Below, in pieces: positions 1-8,429 of a stretch of 64,000 nt of DNA. The notes beneath the pieces are model-generated. The model ran no database searches and was not told the DNA's origin. It worked only from the letters and a program-made list of their open reading frames with translations. The DNA is from Fimbriimonas sp. (GTDB taxonomy: Bacteria > Armatimonadota > Fimbriimonadia > Fimbriimonadales > Fimbriimonadaceae): NCBI GenBank assembly GCA_031292555.1, contig JARLGV010000104.1, positions 1-64,000 on the forward strand, in the 5' to 3' direction. A program made the position numbers and the translations under genes. The first letter of the stretch is position 1. Each line of letters starts with the position of its first letter.

Positions 1-1
1 C

Positions 2-466
2 AAGAACGCAGACTACGTAGAGTCCTTGTCGAGCTTGGGTCCTCGAGATGTTCTCCCAGGCATTCGCGGGCTGATCGAGGAGATGCGGCGGCGAGAAATT
101 CGAGTCGGGCTGGCGTCCGCGAGCAAGAATGCGCCACGTATCCTGGATGCACTCGGAATGCGCGCACATTTCGATAGGATCGCCGATCCTTCCGCCGTGC
201 CACATGGCAAGCCCGCCCCGGACCTATTCCTTGAGGCGGCACGGGTCCTCGGAGTCGAGCCGCACGATTGCATCGGAATCGAGGACGCGATTGCGGGCAT
301 TGAGTCGATCAACGCGGCTGGGATGGTGTCGGTGGGCGTAGGAGATGTCAAATTGATGGCGTCCCACGGCGCCCACGTGTTCTTCCCCAGTACCGAATCC
401 ATGACGTTCGCCGACCTGGTCGATCGCTGCTGCGAGGCGGCGAACTCCATTCGATCGGCGAACTAG
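2..466 (+). CDS. pgmB: beta-phosphoglucomutase (HAD superfamily), 5' truncated
   Basis: C-terminal part of a HAD-superfamily sugar phosphatase/mutase that would interconvert beta-glucose-1-phosphate and glucose-6-phosphate in the cytoplasm. The frame is open to the window edge (KNADYVESL precedes the TTG used by the ORF track), so the true start lies outside. Visible motifs match beta-phosphoglucomutase: LPGI, the HAD motif II region LASASKNA, the motif III lysine in GKPAPDLFL, and the Mg-binding motif IV in GIEDAIAGI. The N-terminal DxD nucleophile motif is outside the window. The stop TAG shares the palindrome CTAG with the stop of the convergent alpha-galactosidase. Such enzymes serve disaccharide phosphorylase pathways, which fits the neighbouring glycosidase. 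It could be another HAD phosphohydrolase, but SASKNA and GKPAP favour this family. Confidence 0.85.
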   Translation, partial: KNADYVESLSSLGPRDVLPGIRGLIEEMRRREIRVGLASASKNAPRILDALGMRAHFDRIADPSAVPHGKPAPDLFLEAARVLGVEPHDCIGIEDAIAGIESINAAGMVSVGVGDVKLMASHGAHVFFPSTESMTFADLVDRCCEAANSIRSAN

Positions 467-2619
467 TCAGCAGTCAGGAAAACTAACTGCGACGTATCGG
501 GTTCGCCCAAGTGGATCGCGATGCCCTTGTTCAGTATATCGGAACCGGACATGGTTGCTGCTGGCAAGTCGCCATCCTCGTATTCAACTCGGTAGCGTCT
601 ATTTGGGTTCAGTCCTTGCAGCCTATACGTGTGCTCGCCAACCGTCGTGGAGCCACGGAACGCGAAGAGTATCGACTTCATACCGTCCTGACTGGCGAAC
701 TGCATCCCATCCCATCGAACGCCGTCCGGCCGTTCACTAACGTGGAATACATTGCCGAAGCGAATCAGGGGCCGGATACGCTTCTTGTAGTTGGTGAATT
801 CGCGCGTTGCCGCATTCCGCTCCTCCGGAGACCACTTCGCGGGGTCCTGCATGATGCTGCACCACCCCATAAGGCCGCTTCTCAGCATGCTCTTGAATTC
901 GCCGAGCGACTTGATCGGTATCTCCATAACATAGCATTCGCACATCGCGGCGGGGACAACGTAGGTCATGTCGAAGATCGCACGCCGATTGGCAAGAGGA
1001 AAATATGAGTCGGCGATGCTGATGTAGTGGACCCGCTTCACCACGCCGAAGTCGATAACACGGCCACCGTTTACGCAGTCCTCGAACATTAGGTCCGGAT
1101 GTTGTTTTCGAAGCGTGTCGTAAACCTGGTAGTAGCCGAGGGCCGCTCGGTAGGCGATATCTCCTTTGCTTGTCGTATGTCCATGATCCTTGCGGATGCA
1201 CTCGTCCACGATCATGCGCTGGTCATGCTCGAGCATGTCTATGTGATATTCGTCGATTGCGCGAGATAGCATCGACGTACACCAGTGGATCGCATCGGCC
1301 GAAGCCATGCAGAGATCTGCGCCCACGAAGTCGGCCGGCTTCCAGTCGGCCGAGTAGTTTTGGGCAAACCAGTCCCGCCGCAGGGGATCGTGAACGCTCA
1401 ATGCCATTTGCCGATCCTCGGAGAAGTTCCCGATTCCGCCTTGGGTCCATCCAATCCACAGCCCGAACCTTAGGCCGAGCGCATGGGCGGCCGAGGAGGT
1501 TTTTGCGATACCTTCCGGAAATTTGGCCGGATTGGGACGCCAATCCCCAACCGTGCGAAACCAGCCGGCGTCGATGTGAAACTGCTCGATTCCTAGCTCT
1601 GCCGCATCAGTCATCATGGACCGGGCAAGGTTCGAATCCACTGCCATGCCGCTGCCCCAGCTATTGAGAGTCAACAACGGATACCGCGTGTCGATCGCCT
1701 TTGGACGCAAGGCCGTATCGACCCAACGAGTCATTTGGTTACAGCCGTCGTCAACCGTCCCCTTGTAGGTGCCAAGGAAGACGGTTGGCAGTGCGTAGGC
1801 TTCGCCAGGTCGTATCACTGTGCGGAAAGGTTTGGCGCCTTCGGGTTCATCGGCGATCCCCATGACGCAATCGACTCGATTTGGCCCGTGCGGCTTCAGC
1901 TGGATGGAGACGCGGCCCGAGAATTCCACTCCGGCATACCATCCTGATCTTGCCGACCGGTCATGCACTGAAACCCAAGGAACCGCGTCCCGGTCGTGCC
2001 AGTCTTCGGAATAGGCTCTCTGGTCGCTCTCGTACGGTTCCGACAGCACGGTGTAGCTAAAGTCCGGACCTAGGGGATCGGCATGAATCCCGGTAGGACT
2101 CGGTCGGCCGGCTGGTTTTTCTACCCACCATGCTTCGAGCAACTGATTTGGCGAGCGATCGAACGACCAAGCCAGGCTTTTCTGCAGAGGTATCTCGACC
2201 GGCGCAAGTCCAGCATTTGTGATCGTAAGGGAGTGTTCGATCGGTCCGGATCGGAGCGCGGCCTTCCATTCCGAAACGGCTACGAGTTTCGGCGAGTCGC
2301 ACTTGAACGTAATCCGAACGACCCTTTCAGTCTTGGAGCTCTCCAGTCGATGGACTCTCCAAGCGAGCGCAACTCGCTTGCGCCCGTAGGTCGCCAATGA
2401 GACGAGATGCGTCTCGATCGGGACTCGACTGCTCCACTCCTGTGGCGATAGCCGGGATGCCACCGACTTCAGGACGATCTGTCCGCCCTGAGCATGGACG
2501 CTCAATCGGGTGTCAGCGCTAGACACAAAGCCGGAAGTCGGCGAGACCTGTGAATGTGCCAGAGAAACCCCCATTGCAAAAGTGGCGAAGAGACTGCCGG
2601 CCGTTTGGCAACTCATCAT
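463..2619 (-). CDS. GH36-type alpha-galactosidase, exported
   Basis: A 718-residue glycoside hydrolase with an N-terminal signal peptide (hydrophobic stretch ending ...SLAHSQ), predicted to remove alpha-galactosyl residues outside the cytoplasm. The centre carries clan GH-D features: NSWGSGM, then FHIDAGWF..GDW with FPEGI, and FGLWIGW. The likely nucleophile region is DMLEHDQ and the likely acid/base region is ISIADSYFPLANRR. A beta-sandwich domain should precede the barrel and a small beta domain should follow. Start ATG-ATG at 2619 is used; no strong ribosome-binding site is visible. It is the last gene of a minus-strand cluster headed by a LacI regulator and probably under its control. The exact substrate is inferred from family only; the nucleophile context is not the textbook KWD. 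Confidence 0.82.
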   Translation of the reverse strand: MMSCQTAGSLFATFAMGVSLAHSQVSPTSGFVSSADTRLSVHAQGGQIVLKSVASRLSPQEWSSRVPIETHLVSLATYGRKRVALAWRVHRLESSKTERVVRITFKCDSPKLVAVSEWKAALRSGPIEHSLTITNAGLAPVEIPLQKSLAWSFDRSPNQLLEAWWVEKPAGRPSPTGIHADPLGPDFSYTVLSEPYESDQRAYSEDWHDRDAVPWVSVHDRSARSGWYAGVEFSGRVSIQLKPHGPNRVDCVMGIADEPEGAKPFRTVIRPGEAYALPTVFLGTYKGTVDDGCNQMTRWVDTALRPKAIDTRYPLLTLNSWGSGMAVDSNLARSMMTDAAELGIEQFHIDAGWFRTVGDWRPNPAKFPEGIAKTSSAAHALGLRFGLWIGWTQGGIGNFSEDRQMALSVHDPLRRDWFAQNYSADWKPADFVGADLCMASADAIHWCTSMLSRAIDEYHIDMLEHDQRMIVDECIRKDHGHTTSKGDIAYRAALGYYQVYDTLRKQHPDLMFEDCVNGGRVIDFGVVKRVHYISIADSYFPLANRRAIFDMTYVVPAAMCECYVMEIPIKSLGEFKSMLRSGLMGWCSIMQDPAKWSPEERNAATREFTNYKKRIRPLIRFGNVFHVSERPDGVRWDGMQFASQDGMKSILFAFRGSTTVGEHTYRLQGLNPNRRYRVEYEDGDLPAATMSGSDILNKGIAIHLGEPDTSQLVFLTAD

Positions 2620-2714
2620 TGGAATTCAGCCGACTTCGCCCGAAGCTTGGTCCCAAAAAGCAGGCCGGTCCATGTTCCCACAACGAGGATCACGGACCGG
2701 CATGGCTTCCATCA

Positions 2715-2945
2715 TCAACGAGGCGACCCGGTGCCAGGCTGATTCGTAGACTGGTTGCCCAGTTGACCTGTCGATCTCCGTTTCAGCGTTTCCTGCAAGC
2801 GACGTTGCCCTTCGCCGGGAGGGAGTTGCTTATAGGTGGAAGACTCCACCGACTCATTCTTCTCGCCACATCCGCTCAGACCAAAAGCGGATATGGCTGC
2901 CAACGCGACAACTAAGCACATGACTGCAAGGCTCGTTCTTTTCAT
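2715..2945 (-). CDS. small lipoprotein of unknown function
   Basis: A 76-residue protein with a positively charged start (MKRT), a hydrophobic helix and a lipobox FGLSGC, giving a short hydrophilic mature lipoprotein rich in Gln, Asn, Thr and Gly. It lies 23 bp after the pseudopilin-like gene and upstream of the alpha-galactosidase. A pseudopilin-like gene followed by a small lipoprotein before a carbohydrate gene is a layout I associate with this lineage (general recollection, not checked). Nothing in the mature part suggests an enzyme. It may help anchor or assemble a surface apparatus, but that is speculation. Confidence 0.6.
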   Translation of the reverse strand: MKRTSLAVMCLVVALAAISAFGLSGCGEKNESVESSTYKQLPPGEGQRRLQETLKRRSTGQLGNQSTNQPGTGSPR

Positions 2946-2968
2946 CTAGCTGGTGGTTTACCTCTGAC

Positions 2969-3808
2969 TTACCAGTTTGTGGCCGTGTTGTCGAAGTTGT
3001 ACGTGTACGGTTGAACATTCTTGAGCTGAACCGTGATTGCGAACTTAACGTGGCCGTCGAAGAAACCGACCGTATTGCCTGGAGGGCCGTATCGATAGGG
3101 CTCTACGAGCGGGAATCCGGCCGATCCCCAATCACACCCGGGAACGTTATAGAAGTTGGTCCACTTCAACGTCGTGTTTGGGTTAGACGGTTGTGTAATC
3201 GTTGACAGTCCGCCGTCGGTCGTGTAGCCGATCTGGTAGCCGTTGCCAACCCACTCCGGAAGGCCAGCCGCTTCCATCAGGATAATCTGTTCTGCGGGAT
3301 GGGTCAGCACGCCCATGTTGATGCCTGAGCCTAGGAAGTTATTGAGGTTGCTGAAGTTATTGTCGCTCCAGCCGGACTCGTTCATCATGTACCCCATTGA
3401 ATATCCGCCGGTGAGACTTGGGTTAGAGCCGAACGGATCGCTGGTGCCGTAGACGTTCTGGCTGACGTAAACTTCGCTGCCAGCGCCGGGATCCTTCCAA
3501 ATCCCCTGATTCTTGATGTAGGGATTGATGAACGGATGGAACGTGTGGTCGCCGTTGAAAGCCTGACCGGGGCCATTCCAAGCCGGATATCCGGAGAAGG
3601 GCCACTGGCATATCAGCTTGTCGTCGGCATCGTTGGCATACATCATCAAGCCAAGCAGCTGCTGTTTGACATTGGAGAGGCCAGTTGTCTTCTTCGCAGC
3701 GGCTTTCGCTTGGGCAAAGACAGGGAAGAGAATGGATGCGAGGATTGCGATGATGGCAATTACAACAAGAAGCTCTATGAGCGTGAATGCCTTGCGCGAC
3801 GTGCACAT
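2969..3808 (-). CDS. prepilin-type N-terminal cleavage/methylation protein (pseudopilin-like)
   Basis: A 279-residue secreted or surface protein beginning with a type IV pilin class III leader ([21 protein letters not shown]), to be cut by prepilin peptidase before the Phe. [14 protein letters not shown] follows, a sequence typical of Armatimonadota members of this expanded family. The C-terminal part ends with the GFFDGHVKF block seen in DUF1559-like proteins. It begins with a good ribosome-binding site (AAAGGAGA upstream of the ATG). It is the first structural gene after the LacI regulator and may be co-transcribed with the lipoprotein and alpha-galactosidase. The role of these pseudopilins in carbohydrate loci is not established; they may be surface binding subunits. 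Confidence 0.85.
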   Translation of the reverse strand: MCTSRKAFTLIELLVVIAIIAILASILFPVFAQAKAAAKKTTGLSNVKQQLLGLMMYANDADDKLICQWPFSGYPAWNGPGQAFNGDHTFHPFINPYIKNQGIWKDPGAGSEVYVSQNVYGTSDPFGSNPSLTGGYSMGYMMNESGWSDNNFSNLNNFLGSGINMGVLTHPAEQIILMEAAGLPEWVGNGYQIGYTTDGGLSTITQPSNPNTTLKWTNFYNVPGCDWGSAGFPLVEPYRYGPPGNTVGFFDGHVKFAITVQLKNVQPYTYNFDNTATNW

Positions 3809-3903
3809 GATGGTCGTGTCTCCTTTGACGTATAAGTAAGCCGCCGAGGGCGACCTTTGGTGCGATTATGCTTCACTCCCAAATCGCTACGACACGTAAA
3901 ATA

Positions 3904-3914
3904 GTTTGCCAAAC
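3904..3914. promoter_or_regulatory. candidate operator palindrome GTTTGcCAAAC
   Basis: An 11-bp inverted repeat (5-bp arms around one base) lies about 95 bp upstream of the pseudopilin start, in the 313-bp space after the LacI-family gene. LacI regulators bind short palindromes upstream of the genes they control, so this is a reasonable candidate, but the odd-length centre is not the usual CG-centred LacI operator. No second copy was found. Confidence 0.3.
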
Positions 3915-3924
3915 ACTTGATTCA

Positions 3925-3943
3925 CAGAAGTAATACTCTTCTG
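3925..3943. promoter_or_regulatory. inverted repeat CAGAAG-N7-CTTCTG
   Basis: A perfect 6-bp inverted repeat with a 7-base spacer between the LacI gene and the pseudopilin gene. It could be a regulator site or a weak stem-loop after the regulator gene. Position and symmetry are the only evidence. Confidence 0.25.
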
Positions 3944-4121
3944 AGAACTGCAAACATTGACCTAAGATTTCTAGAGAATATAGGCTTCTTAGTGATGTTC
4001 ATTACACAGCTTGAAAAGATATACCGCCTGGAACCAAACATTGACATGATTCCCAGAAGCAGGCTTCTCTGAAATCGGCGGCCCTACTACCCGATATCCC
4101 CATTCCATTTGACCGGTCCAT

Positions 4122-5228
4122 CTATCGTCCAATACAATGCACGCGAGTGCTTTCACGTATGATGAGTCCGACCGGCTTGACTGCTCGCACCGTCTCTGGC
4201 TTTGAATTGCCACTTAGGGCTTCGAGGATCAGGCGCATTGCTTGTCGACCCATTTCCTCGACGCAGATTTCGACCGAACTCAAGAACATCTCCTGGTTTG
4301 GGCCCTCGATGTTATCGACACCGAGGATTGCAAGTTCTTGTGGGATTCGGATTCCGCGAGCTCTTGCCCAGTCAATCGCCTTCCAAGCAATATAGTCATT
4401 TGCGCAGTAGATTGCCGTCGGGCGGTCCTCAAGGGTCCACCAATGCTCCATCGTCGGCTGGACATCTGGGTCATGCCAAGCGTGCGCATTCGAAATGAGC
4501 TCAGGATCATAGGCGTCGCGGTTGTCGAGAAACTCAATGGCCGCATCCATCCTGGCTCGAGAAACGAGTTCTGCGGGTTCTTGGAACAACGTCACCACCC
4601 CGCCTGGGCCAGGAATATAGCGGAAGCAATCTTCATAGGGTCCTGCCAGGTGGGCGATCCGTCGGTGCCCCAGTTCCCAAAGGTGGCTAAGGGCCAAATG
4701 AGAGATCTCCCGTTCATCGGTATGGACGACGCCTGCGAGGTTCCCGGCTTGTTCGGGGACGCCAAAGCACACGACCGGCATGTTGGCCTGGGCAAGCTTC
4801 TTGACGATCTCGTGATTGCCCGAGCCATAGAATAGGATGCCATCGACGCGCCCATCGAGGACTGCCCGGTACTGCCGCTCAAGATACACTCGGAATGGAT
4901 AGGCGAGTACCCCGTAGTTGTTTTCGTTTGCGACCTCGAAGATCCCGCTCACAATACGCATGTTGTGGACGACCCAAGGCTTATTGCCTCGTTCGAGGTC
5001 GTCGCTGGCCAACAGTCCGATTGTGCTGCGGTCTTTGTTGCACGCACTGCCGGCAAGTGGATTCGGTTGATAGTTCAGATCGGCTACGGCTTGATCGATC
5101 CGTTTTGCCGTTCCAGCAGAGCAAACTTTAGTGCGACCGCTCAAGTACAGCGAGACAGTCGTGACCGAAACCCCAGCTCGATAGGCAACCTGGCTAATCG
5201 TCGATTTTTTACGCCCGTAGGATTCCAT
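4122..5228 (-). CDS. LacI-family transcriptional regulator
   Basis: A 368-residue cytoplasmic sugar-responsive repressor. Residues about 9-55 form the LacI helix-turn-helix and hinge helix (STISQVAYRAGVSVTTVSLYLSG, then RIDQAVADLNYQPNPLA). The rest is a periplasmic-binding-protein-like sensor (IGLLASDD, DGILFYGSG, HLWELGHRRIAHLAGP, PTAIYCANDYIAWKA, ILGVDNIE). The ANDYIAWKA and GVDN blocks are standard for effector-binding LacI proteins. It lies upstream, in the same orientation, of the pseudopilin, lipoprotein and alpha-galactosidase genes, so these are its probable targets and an alpha-galactoside or its product the probable effector. Its own promoter is visible just upstream. Confidence 0.93.
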   Translation of the reverse strand: MESYGRKKSTISQVAYRAGVSVTTVSLYLSGRTKVCSAGTAKRIDQAVADLNYQPNPLAGSACNKDRSTIGLLASDDLERGNKPWVVHNMRIVSGIFEVANENNYGVLAYPFRVYLERQYRAVLDGRVDGILFYGSGNHEIVKKLAQANMPVVCFGVPEQAGNLAGVVHTDEREISHLALSHLWELGHRRIAHLAGPYEDCFRYIPGPGGVVTLFQEPAELVSRARMDAAIEFLDNRDAYDPELISNAHAWHDPDVQPTMEHWWTLEDRPTAIYCANDYIAWKAIDWARARGIRIPQELAILGVDNIEGPNQEMFLSSVEICVEEMGRQAMRLILEALSGNSKPETVRAVKPVGLIIRESTRVHCIGR

Positions 5229-5252
5229 CTTTAGTCAGAAATCTCAATTCTA

Positions 5253-5280
5253 TCTATAAAGTTCTTGCTCGCTTCGCCAA
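5253..5280 (-). promoter_or_regulatory. predicted sigma70-type promoter of the LacI-family gene
   Basis: On the minus strand, TTGGCG (5280-5275) and TATAGA (5258-5253) are separated by 16 bp, about 25 bp before the ATG. The same -35 hexamer TTGGCG occurs before the second transglutaminase-like gene, which supports the reading. Confidence 0.5.
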
Positions 5281-5490
5281 TTCTCCACGGGTTGGACGGA
5301 AGCTGGCGCGCTTGGTTCTTGTCTTGGCGGCTATCCATCGCCGGGGCAGCCTGCTCCCTTGACCTTCGCCATCCCCGCCTCTGCCTTGATCAGAAGTCCC
5401 ACGCTGGTGGATCAATTGTTCGAACTTGGTCCGACGATCGTCGACAAAACCGTTGGGTTCTCAAGTGCATCGATCAGTTGGCATAGTGCG

Positions 5491-6438
5491 CTAAGCGCCA
5501 CGTACCAAGCCCACTGATTGCAGTGTGACAATCTGGTTCAGGGTGTGCCTCAATGACCAGACGTCGCCGTGAACGATGGCCCCGATTTCAGTCAGTGTCT
5601 CGGCATATCGATGTGCGGATCTCCCGCCCACAATGATCGGCATTCCAGGGCCAAGCAAGCGCCGCAATATGCGCAACTCCTCACACAGGACTTCTTCATT
5701 CGTTGGGTAGACGACGCTGATGGCAATGGCCCGCACGGACGCCTGCAATCCGGCCAAAACAATGGATTCCGCCGGCATGTTGGGCCCCAGATATACGACC
5801 CCCCACTCGGCGGTTGAGGCAGCAATGGCGGCCATTAGGGCGCCAATCTCGTGAAGCTCGTTTCGAAGTGTTGTGATGAGCAGTTTCGGGGCGCGGAGCG
5901 ATCCGGGCATAGACGTTTTGACCTTATAGAGGAACGTCTTTAGCACCGCAGACATCATATGTTCCTGGGCAATACCGAGGGAGTGGTTGAGCCAGCGAGC
6001 CTCCACGTCGGCAATCAAGGGAATAATGACACGATCCAAGAGATGCTGAATGCCCATGGCGGCATGGCCGCGCACCAGGACCTCTTCCAACCCTTCTGGA
6101 TCGAATCGCAGAATTGCGTTCTGGCAAGCCACTAGGAAATAGTCGGCGCCAAGTGGCCTGGAATCCAAGCCAATGGCTGGAGCAGTCCTCATGAACGATG
6201 ACCCCAGTTCTCGGAGCTGTTCGGTAGGCAATTGTGCGACTTGGCCGATCGGATGGCCGGTTGCGACGATTCCCTTGAGCAACAATAATCGCTCGGCATC
6301 GTCTTCGCCATACACCCGGCGATTCGTGTCTGTTCGACCAGGAGACAGGGCGTTATAGCGGCGCTCCCAAGCTCGGATCGTGTGCTGAGATACGCCGGTC
6401 AATCCCGACAGGGTTCCAATCGTATAGGTTAGGCTCAC
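5491..6438 (-). CDS. carH: MerR-type B12-dependent photoreceptor/repressor (CarH/LitR family)
   Basis: A 315-residue light-responsive transcription repressor. Residues 5-75 are a MerR winged helix (YTIGTLSGLTGVSQHTIRAWERRY). A four-helix cobalamin-capping domain follows, then a Rossmann B12-binding domain. The hallmark W-x9-EH is intact (W149, E159, H160, the same spacing as CarH W131/E141/H142), as is the lower axial ligand in NELHEIG (H196). CarH proteins bind adenosylcobalamin, form DNA-binding tetramers in the dark and release DNA when light breaks the Co-C bond. The gene starts at GTG and diverges from tspO. A palindrome lies between the two promoters, indicating shared control and autoregulation. 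Retention of the Trp/Glu/His set argues for true photosensing rather than a B12-independent CarA-like role. Confidence 0.88.
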   Translation of the reverse strand: MSLTYTIGTLSGLTGVSQHTIRAWERRYNALSPGRTDTNRRVYGEDDAERLLLLKGIVATGHPIGQVAQLPTEQLRELGSSFMRTAPAIGLDSRPLGADYFLVACQNAILRFDPEGLEEVLVRGHAAMGIQHLLDRVIIPLIADVEARWLNHSLGIAQEHMMSAVLKTFLYKVKTSMPGSLRAPKLLITTLRNELHEIGALMAAIAASTAEWGVVYLGPNMPAESIVLAGLQASVRAIAISVVYPTNEEVLCEELRILRRLLGPGMPIIVGGRSAHRYAETLTEIGAIVHGDVWSLRHTLNQIVTLQSVGLVRGA

Positions 6439-6448
6439 GCTCGGTCCC

Positions 6449-6477
6449 AGTATGGATCGCTGTCTAATTCATGTCAA
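6449..6477 (-). promoter_or_regulatory. predicted carH promoter
   Basis: The minus strand reads TTGACA (6477-6472), 17 bp, then CATACT (6454-6449), ending 10 bases before the GTG start. The -35 box is the consensus and it abuts the palindrome at 6482-6498, consistent with autorepression. Confidence 0.65.
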
Positions 6478-6481
6478 TAAG

Positions 6482-6498
6482 GTCAAGAACTTCTTGAC
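6482..6498. promoter_or_regulatory. candidate CarH operator, perfect palindrome GTCAAGAAcTTCTTGAC
   Basis: A 17-bp perfect inverted repeat (8-bp arms, one central base) sits between the divergent carH and tspO promoters and overlaps the tspO -35 hexamer TTGACA. An additional GTCAA half-site is embedded in the carH -35. CarH-family operators are known to overlap -35 elements, so the geometry fits. No other gene here explains this repeat. Confidence 0.65.
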
Positions 6499-6520
6499 AT
6501 CGAAAAGCGAAAAGTATAGT
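6494..6520 (+). promoter_or_regulatory. predicted tspO promoter
   Basis: TTGACA (6494-6499) is followed after 15 bp by TATAGT (6515-6520), leaving a leader of about 65 bases before the TTG start. The spacing is short for a sigma70 promoter, a feature seen in some regulated promoters; a weaker TAGTCA would give 17 bp. The -35 lies inside the palindrome. Confidence 0.5.
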
Positions 6521-6591
6521 CAAATCTTAGGCAACAATGAGGGAGAATATAGACAGAAAGTCGACGATGTCCCCGAAGAGAGCGAGCGAAC

Positions 6592-7068
6592 TTGACCTAT
6601 TTCATATTGCTTCTGTTCTTGGTGGGGTGTCTTTCGATTGGAGCGTTGGGTGGCTACTGGACCGGCACATCGGTGAGAACCTGGTATGTCGATCTTCGTA
6701 AGCCTTCCTGGAACCCTCCTTCCTGGGTATTTGCCCCGATGTGGACATTGCTTTACCTGCTCATGGGGACGTCTGGCTGGATAGTGTGGCGGCATGAGGC
6801 GTTCGACACACTCGCGGGAGCGTTGTTCTTGGCACAACTCGCGCTCAATCTCTCCTGGTCCTGGTTCTTCTTTCTTAAGCGCCGCCCGGATCTCGCATTT
6901 GCGGAGGTCCTCCTCCTTTGGCTTGCCATTGCGGTGACATTGGTTGCCTTCTGGAGAGTCGATCCATTCGCGGGAGCCCTCCTCTTGCCCTATCTGGCTT
7001 GGGTGACGTTTGCCTCGGCTCTAAACGGTGCGGTCGCCCGCTTGAATCCGAACCCAAGTCGGGCCTAA
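6592..7068 (+). CDS. tspO: TspO/MBR family tetrapyrrole-binding membrane protein
   Basis: A 158-residue, five-helix membrane protein of the TspO (CrtK, peripheral benzodiazepine receptor) family, which binds porphyrins and haem and in some bacteria affects pigment and stress gene expression. Family blocks are clear: WYVDLRKPSWNPPSW, FAPMWTLLYLLMG, LNLSWSWFFF, and a final helix ending ALNGAVARLNP. The start is a TTG codon, chosen because family similarity begins there and the upstream ATG at 6567 is out of frame. It diverges from carH and its -35 lies inside the proposed CarH operator, so light-induced expression is inferred. It may also be linked to the downstream electron-transfer operon. 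Confidence 0.92.
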   Translation: MTYFILLLFLVGCLSIGALGGYWTGTSVRTWYVDLRKPSWNPPSWVFAPMWTLLYLLMGTSGWIVWRHEAFDTLAGALFLAQLALNLSWSWFFFLKRRPDLAFAEVLLLWLAIAVTLVAFWRVDPFAGALLLPYLAWVTFASALNGAVARLNPNPSRA

Positions 7069-7310
7069 GTCCCTATCCGAGTTCGCTGGTCGGCTCCAAG
7101 ACGGACTAAGGCTGCATCCGGCACTGAGTATGCCGCCCAGAGGGAAGACGCTGTTGGAGACGACAAATGCCGGCGCCCAAGCCCAATTGGTTCGCCATAG
7201 CAAGTGTCGCTTACACGGTTCAGCCCGTGTCCACCATTCCAATGACATGGAAATCTTGGCTGGTTGTGATGGTGTCAGATCCGTACAATCTCGGCCAGTC
7301 AGGAAGTCGA

Positions 7311-8429
7311 ATGCCAAATATGCAGTTTCCCAATTTGGATCCCATTCCGATCCCGGCGCCGATCTGGTTGATGAAGGTTCTCAGCCTGTTGACGCTGACT
7401 CTACACTTCTTTGCGGTCCAGATTCTCATCGGCAGTCTGGTCGCCGTTATCTATTTCAGCCTCAAGTCCAAGGGCCAAGGCGCCTCGGCCAATCAGGTCG
7501 CCGCACTTGCCGTCGCCCGCAGACTACCGATCGTGATGACTTTCGTGATCAACCTCGGCGTTCCGCCGTTGTTGTTTGCACAGGTGCTTTATGGGAGGGC
7601 CCTGTACACCAGCAGCGTGCTGATCGCCTGTCAGTGGATCGCCGTGGTCTTTTTGCTGATGGGTTGCTACTGGCTCCTCTATCGAATTGCGGATCGAACC
7701 GGCCTTGGGAAGCCGAGCCATTGGCATGCTCTTGGCGCACTGGGCCTGGCTGCTATCGTGGGCCACATCTACGCCACGAATATGACCCTGATGCTCCGTC
7801 CCGAAGTCTGGCAAGCGATGTACGCCAAGACCGCGACGGGCTTCCAGATGCCGCCAAACGACCCGACTTCCGAAGCACGGGTCACCTTTATCCTGGTCGG
7901 CGGATTGCTGGTCGGCGGTTTCTGGCTTACCTTGCACAGCCGGCTGAAAACGATTTCGGATGAAGCGGCAAGCGTCCTGCGGTCGACCGGGTCGGTGTTC
8001 GCAGTGATCGGCGCCATTGCCGAATTGGGTGTCGGGTACTGGGCATATAGCGTCCAGCCGTCTGCGGTGACCGATGGCTTGCATTCCACGTTCTACCAAG
8101 TCTCGATCGGGATTTGGGCGATCGGATATGTGCTGGCCCTGCTGGTTGCCGGCCTCCAGGTTCTTAAGAAAGCGACCACCGCCTTATTGTCGACCATCGG
8201 CGGGCTCGGCGCTTTCCTCGGCATTGCCGGAGCGGTGATCGTACGAGACGGAATCCGAGACGCAACCCTGAAACTGAAGGGCTGGGATATTTGGCTTCGA
8301 ATTGAGAACTCGAACTGGTTCGTCATCCTGCTTTTCGTGATCCTCTTTGTCGCCGGCCTGGTTGCGATTGGCTGGCTGCTTTCGGTCATGAAGGCCGCAA
8401 AACCCATTACTGAGAAGGTGAATTCATGA
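7311..8429 (+). CDS. multi-pass membrane protein of a Rieske/cytochrome b operon, CydA-superfamily-like
   Basis: A 372-residue protein with about nine hydrophobic helices, encoded first in a four-gene electron-transfer operon. The first helix, LTLTLHFFAVQILIG, places a His as in the CydA block FHxxFxxxxIG that ligates a haem in cytochrome bd. A similar block begins the fourth gene, so the two look like distant paralogues. I see no covalent haem motif. The ORF track extends to 7167, but ATG 7311 has a ribosome-binding site (AGGAAG) and precedes the first conserved helix. It overlaps the Rieske gene by four bases (ATGA), showing translational coupling. Its role, perhaps as a quinol-side or structural subunit, is inferred; a DoxX- or NrfD-like membrane subunit cannot be excluded. 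Confidence 0.6.
   Translation: MPNMQFPNLDPIPIPAPIWLMKVLSLLTLTLHFFAVQILIGSLVAVIYFSLKSKGQGASANQVAALAVARRLPIVMTFVINLGVPPLLFAQVLYGRALYTSSVLIACQWIAVVFLLMGCYWLLYRIADRTGLGKPSHWHALGALGLAAIVGHIYATNMTLMLRPEVWQAMYAKTATGFQMPPNDPTSEARVTFILVGGLLVGGFWLTLHSRLKTISDEAASVLRSTGSVFAVIGAIAELGVGYWAYSVQPSAVTDGLHSTFYQVSIGIWAIGYVLALLVAGLQVLKKATTALLSTIGGLGAFLGIAGAVIVRDGIRDATLKLKGWDIWLRIENSNWFVILLFVILFVAGLVAIGWLLSVMKAAKPITEKVNS

Noticed and set aside
13-450. 145-residue minus-strand ORF
   Set aside because: Antisense shadow of the phosphoglucomutase gene, which has clear HAD motifs.
3989-4213. 74-residue minus ORF overlapping the LacI gene end
   Set aside because: Out of frame with LacI, no domain and no ribosome-binding site.
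5265-5486. 73-residue plus ORF between LacI and carH
   Set aside because: No start signal or recognisable domain; the region holds the LacI promoter.
7130-7963. 277-residue plus-strand ORF
   Set aside because: It lies out of frame within the CydA-like gene and is rich in Arg/Pro/Gln without hydrophobic helices; a shadow ORF.
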